DNA of 64,000 bases from Sesamum alatum (taxonomy: Eukaryota; Streptophyta; Magnoliopsida; Lamiales; Pedaliaceae): contig JACGWO010000004.1 in assembly GCA_034509735.1 (NCBI GenBank), forward strand, positions 11,885,395 through 11,949,394, in the 5' to 3' direction. This document shows, one piece after another, positions 32,413 to 45,453 of the stretch (positions are counted from its first letter, which is position 1; each line of letters opens with the position of its first letter). The notes beneath the pieces are model-generated. The model was not told where the DNA came from, did no database searches, and saw only the letters and a program-made list of their open reading frames with translations. Made by a program: the position numbers and the translations under genes.

Positions 32413-32532
32413 GTTTATGTATGTTATGCATGATTTAAATTCCATTTAATTATGCTTTGTAGTTTTATTACGCACTATTTCGCGCTTCCGCTATTCGCGT
32501 TCATCTCCCGGGCCGATCCACACATTCTTTCA

Positions 32533-34277
32533 TGATCTACTTGCTTTTATTGCTTTAATAGCTTGTTAGATTACATAAATATGTGAATAATATGATGATT
32601 CAATTGTTTGAATTTGATGGACTTTTGACGTGCTTATTTTATTAGATTGGATCTAAAATTGCATGCTTATTTTAGAATATTATTACTGTTTTGTGCTGAA
32701 AAATGATGTTGAAAAACATGAAGAAAAAAAAATCGGACAGCAGCGGCAGCGGTTGGCTGCCGCCCCTACCGGCCGGTCATGCCTACGCGCAGGCCTGGCC
32801 GGCGTGCCTGCCAGCGTGCGTGCTGGCAGGGGCGGCCGCGCACACCGCGGGGGCACGCAGGCACAACGGTGGGCCATTTTTCGACATTTTCTAGAAAATT
32901 TGATTTTCTGTATTTTCTGCACATTATTCTAAAAATGTATTAATTTTGCACATTTGATTTTGGAATAATTGGATTATTCTTTAGAATAAATTTGCTTAAT
33001 TAATTTAGAATTAATACATGCATTGGATGCAATTGTATTGTAATGTCCATTAAATTTGAAATTTGAATTTTGCATCAAATTTATATATTTATGCTTTTGT
33101 GATGTTGGACATCACTTGGATATTTGGAAAATCTATTGTTTTAATGCATGATTATTTGGAATAATTGTGTTATGTCCGTTGATGGAATTAGAATGGGATG
33201 ATCACAAAAGCCCTAGACCTTCTATATGGATGAATGTATGATCATTTAGTTTCTGTCGGGTGGTCCTGCGTGCCTCTTGTTTTTGGGACTATCATCTCCC
33301 GTATTTTCAGCCTCATGATGTTAATGCTTGTTACTATTTCAATGTATTACTTTCATTTGTAATGAGAGTAGATAGGATTGGTGAGGATTTTAATTTTAAC
33401 AAGCATTTGGAGTCGGAGACCCAAGGTGGAAGCATCAAGGCGTGAACAAGAGCGTTACAAAGGCCCATTGGAATGACAATGGGTATATTATTTGTAATAA
33501 TTTAGGACCACCCTAGACAGACCATAGACTCACTGCGGGCTCAGTGGGTCGCATACGTTGGGCTTGTGATCATCCTAACAGAGGTATGCTATGTTTTTTG
33601 CATGCGGCGTATTTATTTATCGCTTTAAATATTGGATCTTTATTAATGCTAAAACACCATAATATGATGAGGTCTCGGTCTTACACAAAGTCTCATTTGG
33701 GTGGACCAAATTAAATATTACACATAGAACGGACTCGTAAATCAAAATGGCATTTTGATCTGTCCGAGCCTTTCATCCACAGCAATGTGGTGAGGAAGCT
33801 ACCACTACCCAGTGTGGTCTCACGAGTTGTGGCAACACTTGACTAAGGGAAAGCTGCACCATTGTTGTGAACAAAAAGACTGCGCTCGTGTTTCTTCTCA
33901 CGAGTCCGTGGGGGTGATAGTTTGAAAGGCATGATTTTGGTTGATGGGTCGGGCCCAACACTAGTAACATGGTTCGCTTGAGTCCTCGAAATCATGCGAA
34001 TAGGTGAGGCAAAATATCTTGGAAATCTCATTGGATGAGAATGATATTGGATATCTCCCACGAGGTCTTCGTTCATGTGAATCGTAAAAGCGGGGCATGG
34101 AGATTACGCTTGTGGATCCCGACCCACTAGGAAATGGGTTTCCCCGAAACTTCGCTTGAGAGTGGCGGACTTTCGTATAAATAGTGAGGGTTAAAGACTA
34201 AAAGACCAAGTCTTCAACTTGAACAATAATATTACCATCATCTGCTATTTCTGCTTTACATTTTCATTAACGTAGAT
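32533..34277 (+). other. A2 leader, resumed after B
   Basis: It continues the A leader from TGATCTACTTGC. It includes a shortened, CpG-decayed GC island at 32734-32874 and the TATAAATA motif near 34179. Small indels relative to A1 become frequent after about 33250. Confidence 0.85.
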
Positions 34278-35207
34278 ATGTCTAAGAATCTATTAACCAT
34301 GGTACTTGAGACTCGGACTGGCTAAAAACCTGAGGATTGTCCTCGGTTTCGAGAACCAAGGCTACGTCTTGGACAAGGCCGCCGCCGAGCGACTTACTAG
34401 AGAGGTCCACGCTAGAAGAACGTTTGACGTTCGAGAATGGCATGATGAGGACAACCGGAAGTATGCAGTATCATACTAGCTTCAATGTCTAACGACATCC
34501 AGAAGCAGTATGAGAGGCAGAGACAATGTCTCCAAACCATAATACTCCGCATGAACGAGGTTGTATCAGTTCTGGATAGGCTTTATTAGATATGCCACCT
34601 GATACAAAAGCATTTTTCGGCACCAAGCTTGCTGAAGGAGCGCCTGTACAAAGTCATAGGGTCAAAGATGCTCTCCCTAGTGGAGAAACTCGAGGACCTT
34701 AAAGTGGATTTAACAATGATACGTACATTTGACGTGATCCTCCAGTCACTCCCTCTGTCCTACTTGGCCCGTTTGTTGTAAACTACAATATGAACGGACT
34801 TGAGAAGTCTATTCATGAGTTGATCAACATGCTGGTCCAATACGAGGCAATGACCCACAAGTCAGCGCCGGAGGTATTGATAGAAGAGGCTTCGACCTCC
34901 AAGGCGAATGGCAAAGGGCCGGACGCTGGAAGAGGATGAAATGGGAAAGGGAAACGGTTGCGGCCCCTGCTCGTGCTCCCAGGCACCCCTGTTGCTCCAG
35001 TGGACCGAGCAAAGGAAAAGGGAAGGCCCGTGATTCTCAGCGGTCCAAGGAAAATGATTATGCATGCATTGCAAGGGAAGGGCCATTGGAAGAGGGAGTG
35101 CCGCACAAATTCCTCTCCAATCCAGGTATGTTTGTTGTTGAAGTAAACATAATAATAATTCTGCGCTTCACTGGGTATTGGATACCGGGTGTGGTGCTCA
35201 CATCTGG
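34278..35207 (+). pseudogene. A2 Gag and start of protease, indel-riddled
   Basis: The ATG at 34278-34280 begins MSKN as in other A copies. Single- and few-base indels break the frame every 50-100 bp (ACTCGGACTGGC, for example, has lost the NKFNGTNY codons before it). The basic linker is readable near 34900-35030, zinc-knuckle remains near 35060-35105, and the protease DTG at 35181-35189. At about 35207 it jumps directly to RT, so the rest of protease, all of integrase and the RT start are missing. This deletion differs from that in A1, A1' and A5. Confidence 0.82.
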
Positions 35208-36198
35208 GCAATGGGCTAAGTCCATTCGGATACTGCTTGCCATAGCAGCATGGTTATGACTTTAGAAATATGGCAGATGGACGTGAAAACGACTTCCTCA
35301 CACGGTTTCCTAGAGGAAGAGATCTATATGGATTCAGCCAGAAGGTTTAAGAACTGTTGGAGAAGAGCATAAGTCTGCCGGTTCCAAAGTACAATCGCCT
35401 CAAACAAGCTTCAATGTGGGAGCTGGAACATACATGATGAAGTCCAACAGGAAAAGACATCAAGAATATCGATCTTGGTAACAAGAAACAGGGGAGTCAC
35501 CGTGCCTTCTGGCCTAGTGAAGACATCTGCCATTGGAAAGGATCGTAAGATGTTGGTACCACTAAAGCGCTGTTGTCAACACGCCATCCCCATGAAAGAA
35601 GGCGAGCATCCACATCCTGCATCAAATCTACAATGAAGATCTAGGACCAGCGATGTAGGAAAGCCAGTCCCATCATAAAAAAGTCTTGAAGGAAGATTCA
35701 AAGATCAGAACTCAAAAGAGCGATCCTCCTATGAACATTGATAAGTTATCAAGAACAGTCCTCCTAAACGATAAGAACTAAAACGAAGTTGGCACCCTAA
35801 TCTTCAGCGTACACAATAAGGTCAGTGCACTAACCTATGGGCTTCGCTGAGCGAACAGTCCGAGTATATCGTTGTTCGGAGCACACTGGAGTGTATCAAG
35901 ACTGATCGAAGTATCCTGAAAAGGACAAGGACAGTTCCTGACTAACGCGGTGGAGATGATACGAGAGCATAGCACTCCAATCGCATGACAAAAGCCAAGT
36001 CCAGTATGGGTTTGATTCAGATAATGTGGCGTGTTAGCTTGAAGGTCCAAGCACGCTACCACAGCGGACCTCCACCAAGAGTTGAATACAAGCGTCTTGA
36101 ACTCTAAAGGAAGGGTTTGGGGATGACTACATCCAAAGTTGGATTAGTAAACTAGCATGCAACCTGAATAGCTAAGGCCGTAATTATTTATGAAACAA
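35208..36198 (+). pseudogene. A2 RT and RNase H remnant
   Basis: It starts with the AKSIRILLAIAAW segment of RT and keeps parts deleted from A1: the QMDV motif A region near 35272-35286 and the CTCAAACAAGCTTC (LKQAS) junction near 35401. It then continues through decayed RT and RNase H with dense small deletions. It is interrupted at 36198 by the solo LTR and resumes at 38356. Confidence 0.75.
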
Positions 36199-38355
36199 TG
36201 TGGAAAAGGACCAAAAGCCAAAGTTTGGCAATTGTAACCCTATCCGACAACTATGTAAGTAAATAATTGGATAAAAGAAGAAGTTTCGTCACCAATGGAC
36301 CCTTCTTTGTTGCGCTCATCTTACTTTGTAAAATGGGGTAACATTATATCGCAACAAAGCCCACAGAAGCCATGGATAACAACGCGGCAGTGGCCACGCA
36401 TGGAATGTGGCAGCAAACCAACTGATTAAGAGTTGGTGCGAAACGTCCAAAGTCGAGGACCTCGAACAGGGCACTCGAGAGTCTATTGAGACTTGCCAAG
36501 AGCTCCCTGGTCATGATATGTCGTTCCATACGACAGGCCGGGGACGCCCTACACAATCGACGGTTGTCGACTGGGGGGGTCGAGCACGACGGACTGACTC
36601 GCGTAATCACAATGAAGCCTTGGAGGCTGGTCGTAAGACGGTCCCTGTCGATAGTACGGGAGTAATTCCTCACGAGGATCAAGGCAGTCGCGTGCACAAG
36701 ACAGCGATCTGGATCTGGCCGAGAGGTAACATCTGTAAATATAACATACCTTGTCCAGCTGGCATCAGACAATTTAGCGAGGATGGTGGATTCCAAGAAG
36801 AGGATCCGTCCCTGTGCAGTATGTGACAGAGGAATCTCCTATGCACTCGGAGACACGTCATGCTGTTTGAAGCTGTGGCCACTGTGGGGTCGAACAGGGA
36901 ATGGTTTCCTGTGTCGACACAAAAAGCATACGTGATCTCGAGTATAAGCCCATAGATGCTAGTCAAGGATGGGAACCGACGCCTAATTCCATACCCTAGA
37001 CTAAGGATCGTACCCGTACGAATCGCGCCTAAAGTTCACCGCCAATTCACCTAGTCTCTAGTGCCATGGACCCGTTGCTAGATGGCCACACCATGGTAAC
37101 GGGCCCTTGTGGGACACGGGCCCAAGTCTAGCTGAAGGAGAACCTAAAGGCTCACACACAAATCACCGAGGAGGTTGAGCAATCGAACTTGGAGTCAATC
37201 TCGAAGGATAAAAAAAAGTAATTGGATTTTACTTAAGGGAAAGTCCATGGATGACGGGCCGATATTGTATCGGGCTTTCATTTAATCGGTAAATTAGATT
37301 TTCGATTAAATATGGAAGTGAGATGTTGAGACGTTAGAGGAGATCTTTTAATTGGATTAAAAGATCAACGGGAATATTTAAGTGGACATTAAATTGGATT
37401 TAATATTGGGTTCGTCGTAATTGATTACGATAAAACCCGGTCCGTTAAATTATACCCGATAGAGAGAAATAATTCCTAATGGAATAGGAAGAAGTTGGAC
37501 TTCTTCCCTTAATTAAACATAGCCGACATGCTCCCTTGGAGAAGCAAAATCAGCCATCGTTGCATGCTAGGTGGTATGTTGACTTGTCTCTTTTGGAAGA
37601 GACAAATCAACTCCAATCAAGCCTTCCCTTTTTTGGTATGATTTGATCATACCATAAATTTTGGTAGGCTTGATGAAGAATTGATGGTGATTGATTGGAA
37701 TGAATCTCTAGACATCTTGGATGAACCTAGACACATCCAATAATCACATTAATTATGTGATATATATTAGAATATACAACACCTAGCATAAGTGATTCAT
37801 TATTCATCTTTTCTAGGAAAAAGAGAAGACAAAAATCCTCTCCTCTCTCTCAAAATTTCGTGGCCCTCCTCCCTCTCTTACACTTGTGTTCTTCACTTGA
37901 TTTTTGAATCAAGAAGAAGAACAAAGTAAGTTTAAGAGAACACTAAATTCATAGTGTTATTCTCTTAAACCGATTCCTTCCTAAACCCGTTCTTTTTCTA
38001 GCAAGAAGAACGTGTGTTTCTTCCGGTGTGGTGTGGATCACCTTGGAGAATCCATACGTTTGGATTTCGTGAGCATTTCCGGAGAAGGAACACACGCTAG
38101 AGCCGGGAGCATAACGCTCGAAACAATCAAAGGTAACGGTTATTACGCTTTGATTGATTTCATTTGTATATCTATGCCTATGTTGTTTAAATTATATATT
38201 TTAATAATTTACACAATCCTACATCGAACGCCCGGTTGAGCACCCAAGGGTACACCCCTTGGGACTCGCGTATTTTGAATTTAATTTAAATTTACGCACT
38301 TATCTCGTATTCCTCGCTTCCACTCGCGCTCCCGGGCGGATCCGCTTGTCCTTCA
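36199..38355 (+). mobile_element. Solo family A LTR in A2 RNase H, target-site duplication AACAA
   Basis: AACAA at 36194-36198 and 38356-38360 flanks a single A-type LTR, and the RNase H sequence continues across it (TTTATGAAACAA | AACGGGGCGATAGCG). The left end is damaged (TGTGGAAAAGG for TGTTAGAATAGG); the right end is CTTCA. It lacks any internal region, as expected after LTR-LTR recombination. Many one-base indels are present. Confidence 0.85.
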
Positions 38356-38579
38356 AACAACGGGGCGATAGCGCTAGCAAAGGAGCCGAGATCTCATCAC
38401 GATCCAAGCATATTCTTAGACGCTACCATCTGCTTAGAGAGATGGATACCAGGAGTGACGTTTGGTTGGACCGAGTCAGCTCCACAGAAAACATAGCAGA
38501 TCCACTTACTAAGCCCGTGTCGCAAGTTGCCCATACTCAGCATCTGGATAAGATGGGTTTGAGGTCAATGGGTGATTAG
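38356..38579 (+). pseudogene. A2 RNase H C-terminus, clean reading
   Basis: From AACAACGGGGCGATAGC onward one frame reads RSKHILRRYHLLRE, then RVSSTENIADPLTKP and QHLDKMGLRSMGD, the conserved C-terminal tail of copia RNase H. It ends at TAG (38577-38579), two codons earlier than other copies because TGG became TAG. It is cut off from upstream RNase H by the solo LTR. Confidence 0.85.
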
Positions 38580-38585
38580 CTTTAG

Positions 38586-38599
38586 GTCAAGTGGGAGAT
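38586..38599 (+). other. Polypurine tract, A2
   Basis: GTCAAGTGGGAGAT lies directly before the A2 3' LTR. Confidence 0.88.
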
Positions 38600-40779
38600 T
38601 GTTAGAATAGGTGACCAGAAAGCCAATAGGTGTGGAGATTTGTAACCTATTATACAACTCGATGTAAATGTAATATTATTATGTGATGAATAAAATAAGT
38701 ATTCGTCACTTTTGGTGCTTACTTTATTGCGCTCAATACATATTTTTTAGAATGGTGTTTTACTTATATCGTAACAAAGCCCACAGACCACAGTTAACAA
38801 CTCGTGCAGTTGGGCCATGCATTGGATGGTGGTCATGCCACCAACTGATTTAGAATTGGGTCTGAAACGTTCCAAGTCGAGGACCTCGAGACAGGGCATC
38901 AAGAGTCCTATTGAGACTGCATCAAGAGTCGTGTTCATTGGATGAGTGCCATGTTTTCAATCGGCGATAGGCGCGGGACGCCTACACGATCTTGATGGGT
39001 TGGTCGATTGGGATCGAGCCAACTGGACTAACTCGCGGGGATCATCATATGGAAGCCTTGGAGGCTTGGTCAGTATGATTGAATTTCCCTGATTTCGATA
39101 GTACGAGAGTAGTCCTCAGACTTGAGGGATCATAGCAGTCGCGTGCACAGGACGGCTGTATCTTTGATCTGGCGAGAGGTGATCATTCTGTAAGATGATC
39201 ATCATAAGCCTTGTCCAGTGCAGTCGGAATGTGTAGCGAGGATGGTGGATTCCCAAGAAGACGATCCGTCCCCTATCAGTATGTGACAGAGGTATCCTTA
39301 TGCACTCGGAGACACGTTCATGCTGTTTTAAAGTTGTGGCACAGTGGTTGGTCGAACAGGGAATTCCTGTCTCGACGTAATGAACCATGCATAGTCTCGA
39401 GTATTAAGCATAGATCCCTAGTCAAGGATGGGAACCGACGCCCAATTCCATACCCTAGACTAAGGCCGGGAGATGGTAGATGGAAGGACCGTACCCGTAC
39501 GGAATCGGCGCCTAAATGTTCACGCCAATTCACCTAGTCTCTAGTGTCATGGACCCTTGCTAGACGGCCACCCATGGTAACGGGTCCTTGTGGGACACGG
39601 GCTCAAGTCTAGCTCAGGGTGAACCTAAAGGGTCACACACAAATCACCGAGAAGGTTGAGAAATTGACTTGGAGCCAATCTCGAAGGATAAATAAATAAT
39701 TGGATTACTTAAGGGAAAGTCCATCAGATGGACAGGCCGATATTTGTAATCGGGCCCTCGTTTAAATCGGTAAATTGGATGTTTGATTAAATATGGAAAG
39801 TTGAGATATTGGATCTTTGATCTTTTAATTGGATTAAAAGATCAACGGGAATAATTTAAGCGGACATTAAATTGGATTTAATGTCGGGTTCATCATAATT
39901 GGATTACGATAAAAACCCGGTCCGTTAAATTTGACCCGAGAGGAGAAATAATTCCTATTTTGGACATGGCCGAAATGCTCCCTTGGAGGAAGCAAAATCA
40001 GCCATGTTTCATGCAAGGTGGTATGTTTACTTTTATCTCTTTTGGAAAAGAGACAAATCAACTCCAAAAGCCCTTCCTTTTGGTATGATTTGATCATACC
40101 ATAAATTTTGGTAGGCTTGATTGAAGAATTAATGGTGATTGATTGGAATGTATCTAGACATCCTTGGATGAACCTAGACACATTCCAATAATCACATTAA
40201 TTATGTATATATATGAGTATATACAACATCTTGCACATATGTGAATCATAATTCATCTTTTTCAAAGGAAAAGAAGACAATTTTCGGCCTCTCCTCTCCC
40301 TCTAACTCTCGACCATTCCTCCCCATTTCTACTTGTGTTCTTCACTTGATTTTGAATCAAAGGAAGAACAAAGTAGGCTAAGAGAACACTAATTAATACT
40401 GTCTTCTCTTAAGTGATTCCTTCATAAAACCCGTTTTCCTCTAGCAAGGAGAGCGTGAGTTTCTTCCGGTGTGGTGTGGATCACCTTTGGAGAATCCATA
40501 CGTTTGGATTTGTGTGCACTCTGGTGAAGGAACAACGCAAGTACCCGAGCACACGTAAAATCTACAAGGTAACGGTTTATTACGCTTTAGTGGATCTTTA
40601 CTATTCATCTATGCCCTATGTGTTTTATGTATGTTTTTGATATTAACACATCCTACATCGAATGCCCGGTTGAGCACCCAAGGGTGCACCCCTTGTGATT
40701 TCGCTTAATATGCAATTTAATTTTAAATTACGTATTGATTTATGCTTTTTCGCTTGCAAGCGGATCCGCTTGGCCTTCA
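38600..40779 (+). repeat. A2 3' LTR
   Basis: It is 2,180 bp, TGTTAG...CCTTCA, with a small deletion after the CTCCC of the array region and near the end (CGCTTGCAAGCGGATCCGC). Its 3' neighbour is antisense RT beginning CATAG, the duplicated target. Confidence 0.9.
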
Positions 40780-43578
40780 CATAGATGGACCTTTGGAGAC
40801 GGCAGACCTTCTGCTCTTCTCTAACAGTTGTGAAACCTTCTGGCTGATCCATATAGATCTCTTCCTCCATGAAATCAATGAGGAAGGCCTTTTTCACGTC
40901 CATCTACCAATATTTTATAGTCATGCCATGCTGCTATAGCCAGCAGTATCCGAATGGACTTAGCCATTGCTACAGGCGAGTAGGTTTCCTCAGAATCGAC
41001 CCTGGGTCGCTGAGTGTAGCGTTTGGCCACAAGCGTGGCTTTGAAGGTTGTAACCTTCCCGTCAACTCCAAGCTTACATTTCTAGACCCATTTACACCCT
41101 ACGGGTTTTACCCCTTTGGGTGGGTCCACTAGGGTCCAAACCTGGTTCGTACCCATTGAGTCAATCTCGGATTTCATGGCCTCAAGCCACTTATCCGAAT
41201 CGATTTTCGACATTATTTCTCCGTACATCTTTGGATCATTATCCAATTGATCGGCCAGGCTTAGAAATCCATACCTATCAGGTGCATGGGATACTTTGGC
41301 TGACCTACGGAGGACTAGAACATTATCAGTGGGAACTATCGGCTCAGATGTCACTGCTGCTTCATGGGGCACCTCACTTGATTCCTCAAGGAGTACCTCA
41401 TCGCGTCGACCATCCGATGGAAAACCCTTTTCCAAGAACACTGCGTTTCGCGAGACAATAACCTTTTGCTCGGAGGGATCATAGAAATAATACCCCGCAG
41501 TTTCTTTCAGATAGCCGATGAACTTGCATAAACTAGACCTCAAGTCCAGTTTGACTCCCACTAATCTCTTGACATATGCGGGGCAACCCACACTTTCAAG
41601 TATTTGTAGGAGGCAGGCTTGCCAATGCCATAATCTCATATGGCATCTGGGATATTTTTATTGGATGGCGCCAAGTTCAAAACTTTGACCGCCGTCTCAA
41701 GAGTGTATCCCCAGAAGGAATGGGAGAGTTTGGTAAAACTCATCATGGACCGGACCATGTCCAACTAGGTCCGATTCCTCCTTTCAGATACACCATTAAG
41801 CTGTGGTGTTCCAGGAGGGGTCCACTGAGAAAGAATTCCATTCTGTTTTAGATAATCAGTAAACTCACCACTCAAATACTCTCCACTTCGGTCCTAGCGA
41901 AGGGCTTTGATCTTTCGATCGGTTTGGTTCTCTACTTCAAGTCTATATTCCTTAAACCTTCCAAAGGCTTCAGACTTGTACCTCATCTGGTAAACATAAC
42001 CATATCGTGAGTGATCATCGGTAAAGGTTATGAATTTTGAGTACCCACCTCTAGCCTGAGTATTTAGTGGGCCACAGACATCCGTATGGATCAAATTCAA
42101 AAGACCGTTAGCTAGCGTGCTTTTTCCAACAAAGGGTTTCCTGGTCATCTTTCCCTTCAGACAGGATTCCAGGTCGGTAGGTTGTCCAAATCGTCTATTT
42201 TTAGACTCTTTGAGTCCACCAACCTTCTTATTCTATCTTTATAAATATGACCTGACCTCGCATGTCATATCTGTGCGTTATTGTGTCATCACGTTTTCGT
42301 TTGTGTTATGCAGTCATAATCCAATTAGACTGTTGAAGTATGTACACACCGTTTACCAATGTACCAAGCGGATGAGAAATACCATCTTTAATAATAAAAA
42401 AGTTGTTTTTATTCATGGTAAATGAAAATCCCTCCTTGTCAAGGATAGGGATAGAAACAATGTTTTTAATCATGTTAGGTACATAGAAATAGTCGTTCAG
42501 TATAATCCTAACATGATTACTAATGGCTAACTCCATTGACCCTACAGCTTCCGCAGCAACGGCCTTGCCATCGCCTAGCCTCAAGATCATATCATCCTTG
42601 GTTAGGCTTCTACTTCTTTGCAGTGCCTGCAAATCATTGCAGATGTGAGCACCACACCCGGTATCCAATACCCATGAAGCAGAATTAGTTATCATGTTTA
42701 CTTCAACCACAAACATACCTGGGGTTGGAGAGGAGTTTGTGGGCACTCCTCTTTCAATGCCTTTCCCTTGGCAATGCATGCAGACATCATTTGCCTTGGG
42801 CCGCTGAGAACCACGGGCCTTCCCTTTCCCTTTGCCCGGTCCCCTCGGGCCAACAGGGGCGCCTGGATCGCCAGCAGGGGCTGCAACCATCTTCCCTTTT
42901 CCCTTCTTCCTCTTTTGGTGTCCGGCCCTCTTGCTATTCGCCTTGGAGGTCGAAGCCTCTCTATCAATATCGCCGACGCCGACTTGTGGGTCGTTGCCTC
43001 GTATTGAACCAGCATGTTGATCAACTCATGAATAGACTTCTCAAGTCCGTTCATGTTGTAGTTTACAACAAATGGGTCATAGGACGGGAAAGCGACTGGA
43101 GGATTACGTCAATGTACGTGTCATTGTTAAGCCTAGCTTTAAGGTCCTCGAGTTTCTCCACTAAGAAGAGCATCTTAACCCCATGACTTTGTACAAACAA
43201 TCCTTCAGCAAGCTTGGTCCCAAAGAATACTTTTGTGGCGGAATATCTAATATGCCTATCCGGAACCGTATAAACCTCGTTCATGCGGAGCATTATGGCG
43301 GAGACATTGTCCTGCCTCTCATACTGCTTCTGGATGTCGTTAGACATCGAAGCCAGTATGATACTGCGTACTTTCTGGTTGTCCTCATGCCATTTCTCGA
43401 ACGTCAAACGTTCTTCTGGCATGGACCCCTCCGGTAAGTCACTCAGCGGCGGCTCGTCCAAGACGTAGCCTTGGTTCTTGAAATCGAGGACAATTCTCAG
43501 GTTTCTCTGCCAGTCCGAGTAGTTCGTTCTGTTGAATTTATTAGTCTTAAGTACCATGGTTAATGGATTCTTATACAT
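40780..43578 (-). pseudogene. A4 gag-pol with undeleted RT start, many stops
   Basis: The Gag start is at 43576-43578 (MYKNPLTMVLKTNKF; K for S at residue 2). A frameshift near 43060 follows, then the basic linker, and a zinc knuckle that loses its last ligands to a frame change (CMHCQGKG then out of frame). Protease DTGCGAHIC is intact near 42650. The integrase core is split: the HTDVCGPL Asp is present, and a stop sits at the DRSGEY segment near 41896. The RT entry reads GVKPVGCKWV (41082-41115) and goes on, with stops, through the segment missing from A1, to a QRSIY-type end at 40780 where A2 inserted. It documents the ancestral, undeleted RT. Confidence 0.86.
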
Positions 43579-45439
43579 ATCTACATTAATAAAAATGTAA
43601 AGCAGAAATTAGCAGATGATGGTAATATTATTGTTCAAGTTGAAGACTTGGTCTTTTAGTCTTTACCCTCCCACTATTTATACGAAAGTCCGCCACTCTC
43701 AAGTAGAGTTTCGGGAAATCATTGTCTAGTGGACTTGGGATCCACAAGCGTAATATCCATGCCCCGTTTTTACGATTCACATGAAGAAAATCTCATGGGA
43801 GATATCCAATATCATTCTCATCCCATGAGATTCCCAAGATGTTTTGCCTCACCTATTCGCATGGTTCCGAGGACTCCAAGCGAACTATGTTACTCAGTGT
43901 TGGGCCTGACCCATCAACCAAATCATGCCTCAAACTATCGCCCCCCACGACTCGTGAGACAGGCAAACAACGAGCCCAGTCTCTTTGTTCACAACCATGG
44001 TGTAGCTTTCCTCTAGTCTAAGTGTGCCACGAATCGTGAGACCACACTTGGGTAGTGGTAGCTTCTTCACCACATTGCTGTGGATGGAAGGCTCGGACAG
44101 ATCAAAATACAATTTTGATTCAAGTCCGTTCTGGGCCTAATATTTAATTTTGTCCAACCAAATGAGAGTTTAATGTAAAATCGAGACCTCATCACATTAT
44201 GATGTTTTAGCATGCATAAATATTCAATATTCAAAGCGATAAATAAATACGCCGCATGCAGAAAACATAGCATACCCCTGTTATGATGATCACAAGCCCA
44301 ACCTATGCGACCCACTAAGCCCGCAGTGAGTCTATGGTCTGTCTAGGGTGGTCCTAAATTATTAAAAAATAATATACCCATTGTCATTCCAATGGGCCTT
44401 GTAATGCTCTTGTTTCACGCCTTGATGCTTCACCTTGGGTCTCCGACTCCATAAGCTTGTTAAAATAAAAAAACCTCACCAATCCTATCTACTCTCATTA
44501 CAAATGAAAGCAATACATTGAAAATAATAACAAGCCTTAACATCATGAGGCTGAAATACGGGAAATGATAGTCCCAAAACAAAAGGCACGCAGGCCCCAC
44601 CGAACAGTAATTTAATTGATCAACATTCATCCATACACAAGGTCTAGGGCTTTTGTGATCATCCCATGTTGATACCATCAATGCATATAACATAATAATT
44701 CCGAATAATCATGCATAAACAATGGAAATTCCAAATGTCCAATTGATGTCCAACATCATAAAACATAAATACATAAATAATATGCAAAGATTCAAATTTC
44801 AAATTTAATGGACATTACAAACAATCCATCCAATGGATGTATTAATCCCAAATTAATTAAGCAAATTTGATCTAAGGAATAATTTAATTATTCCAAAATC
44901 AAATGTGCAAAATTAATTCATTTTTAGAATAATGTGCAGAAAAACCAAAAATTAAATTTTCCAGAAAACGTCGAAAAACGGCACAAAACGGCGCAGCCGT
45001 TGTGCATACCGGCCAGCCGCAAGCGCACGCGCGCAGGCAGCAAGCCTGCGCGACGTGCGCGCGCGCGTCCCGTGCCGCATTGGCCTCGGCCAGCAGCGGC
45101 ATGCCTGCGCACAGGCGCCTGTGCGCGGCAGCAATATGCGCAACGCGCCTGCAGCCAGTGACCGGCCGGCAGGGGCGGTAGCCAACCGCTGCCGCTGCTG
45201 GCTGTTTTTTCATATTTTTCGACATAATTTTTCAGCACATATAAAACAGAAATAAACTGAAAATGAGCATGCAATTCTAGATCCAATTTAAGAAAATAAG
45301 CATGCCAAAAGTCCATCAAATTCAAACAATTGAATCATCATATTATTCATACATTTATGTAATCTAACATGCCATTAAAGCCATAAAAGCAAGTAGATCA
45401 TGCCAAGCACATAGATCTATGCCCCTTACATCGAACCGG
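43579..45439 (-). other. A4 leader, antisense
   Basis: It is the antisense equivalent of the A1 leader. It includes the TATAAATA motif near 43676 and a GC island at 44990-45204 in which many CpG have become TpG or CpA. Confidence 0.88.
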
Positions 45440-45451
45440 GCTCTGATACCA
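45440..45451 (-). other. Primer-binding site, A4
   Basis: GCTCTGATACCA on the plus strand is the complement of TGGTATCAGAGC, two bases from the LTR end. Confidence 0.94.
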
Positions 45452-45453
45452 CT

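Larger units (their letters stand above)
26634..32532 (+). mobile_element. B: copia element nested in the A2 leader, target-site duplication TGATC
   Basis: TGATC occurs at 26629-26633 and again at 32533-32537, and removing B rejoins the A leader as GGCATGATCTACTTGC, exactly as at 9003-9018. The 5' LTR is cut to its first 752 bp and fused to the middle of gag, so primer site, leader and Gag N-terminus are lost. The 3' LTR is complete. Confidence 0.93.
30299..32532 (+). repeat. B 3' LTR, complete
   Basis: It is 2,234 bp, TGTTAG...TTCTTTCA. It shares the first part and the central block with A but differs in the AT-rich middle and U5. The hairpin in the conserved block (31261-31297) is B-specific with a GAA loop. 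Confidence 0.93.
25612..40779 (+). mobile_element. A2: family A element, nested host of B and a solo LTR
   Basis: Its parts are 25612-26575 (LTR), 26576-26633 and 32533-36198 (internal), 38356-38599 (internal 3' end) and 38600-40779 (3' LTR). The interruptions are B (26634-32532) and a solo LTR (36199-38355). The 3' LTR is followed by CATAG, matching the CTATG beside the inverted 5' junction. A2 therefore inserted into RT of the antisense element A4. Confidence 0.82.

Noticed and set aside
36199..38355. Reading this LTR as the 3' LTR of A2
   Set aside because: It has no polypurine tract on its left, is bracketed by AACAA, and RNase H continues on its right to a proper polypurine tract and LTR at 38586-40779.
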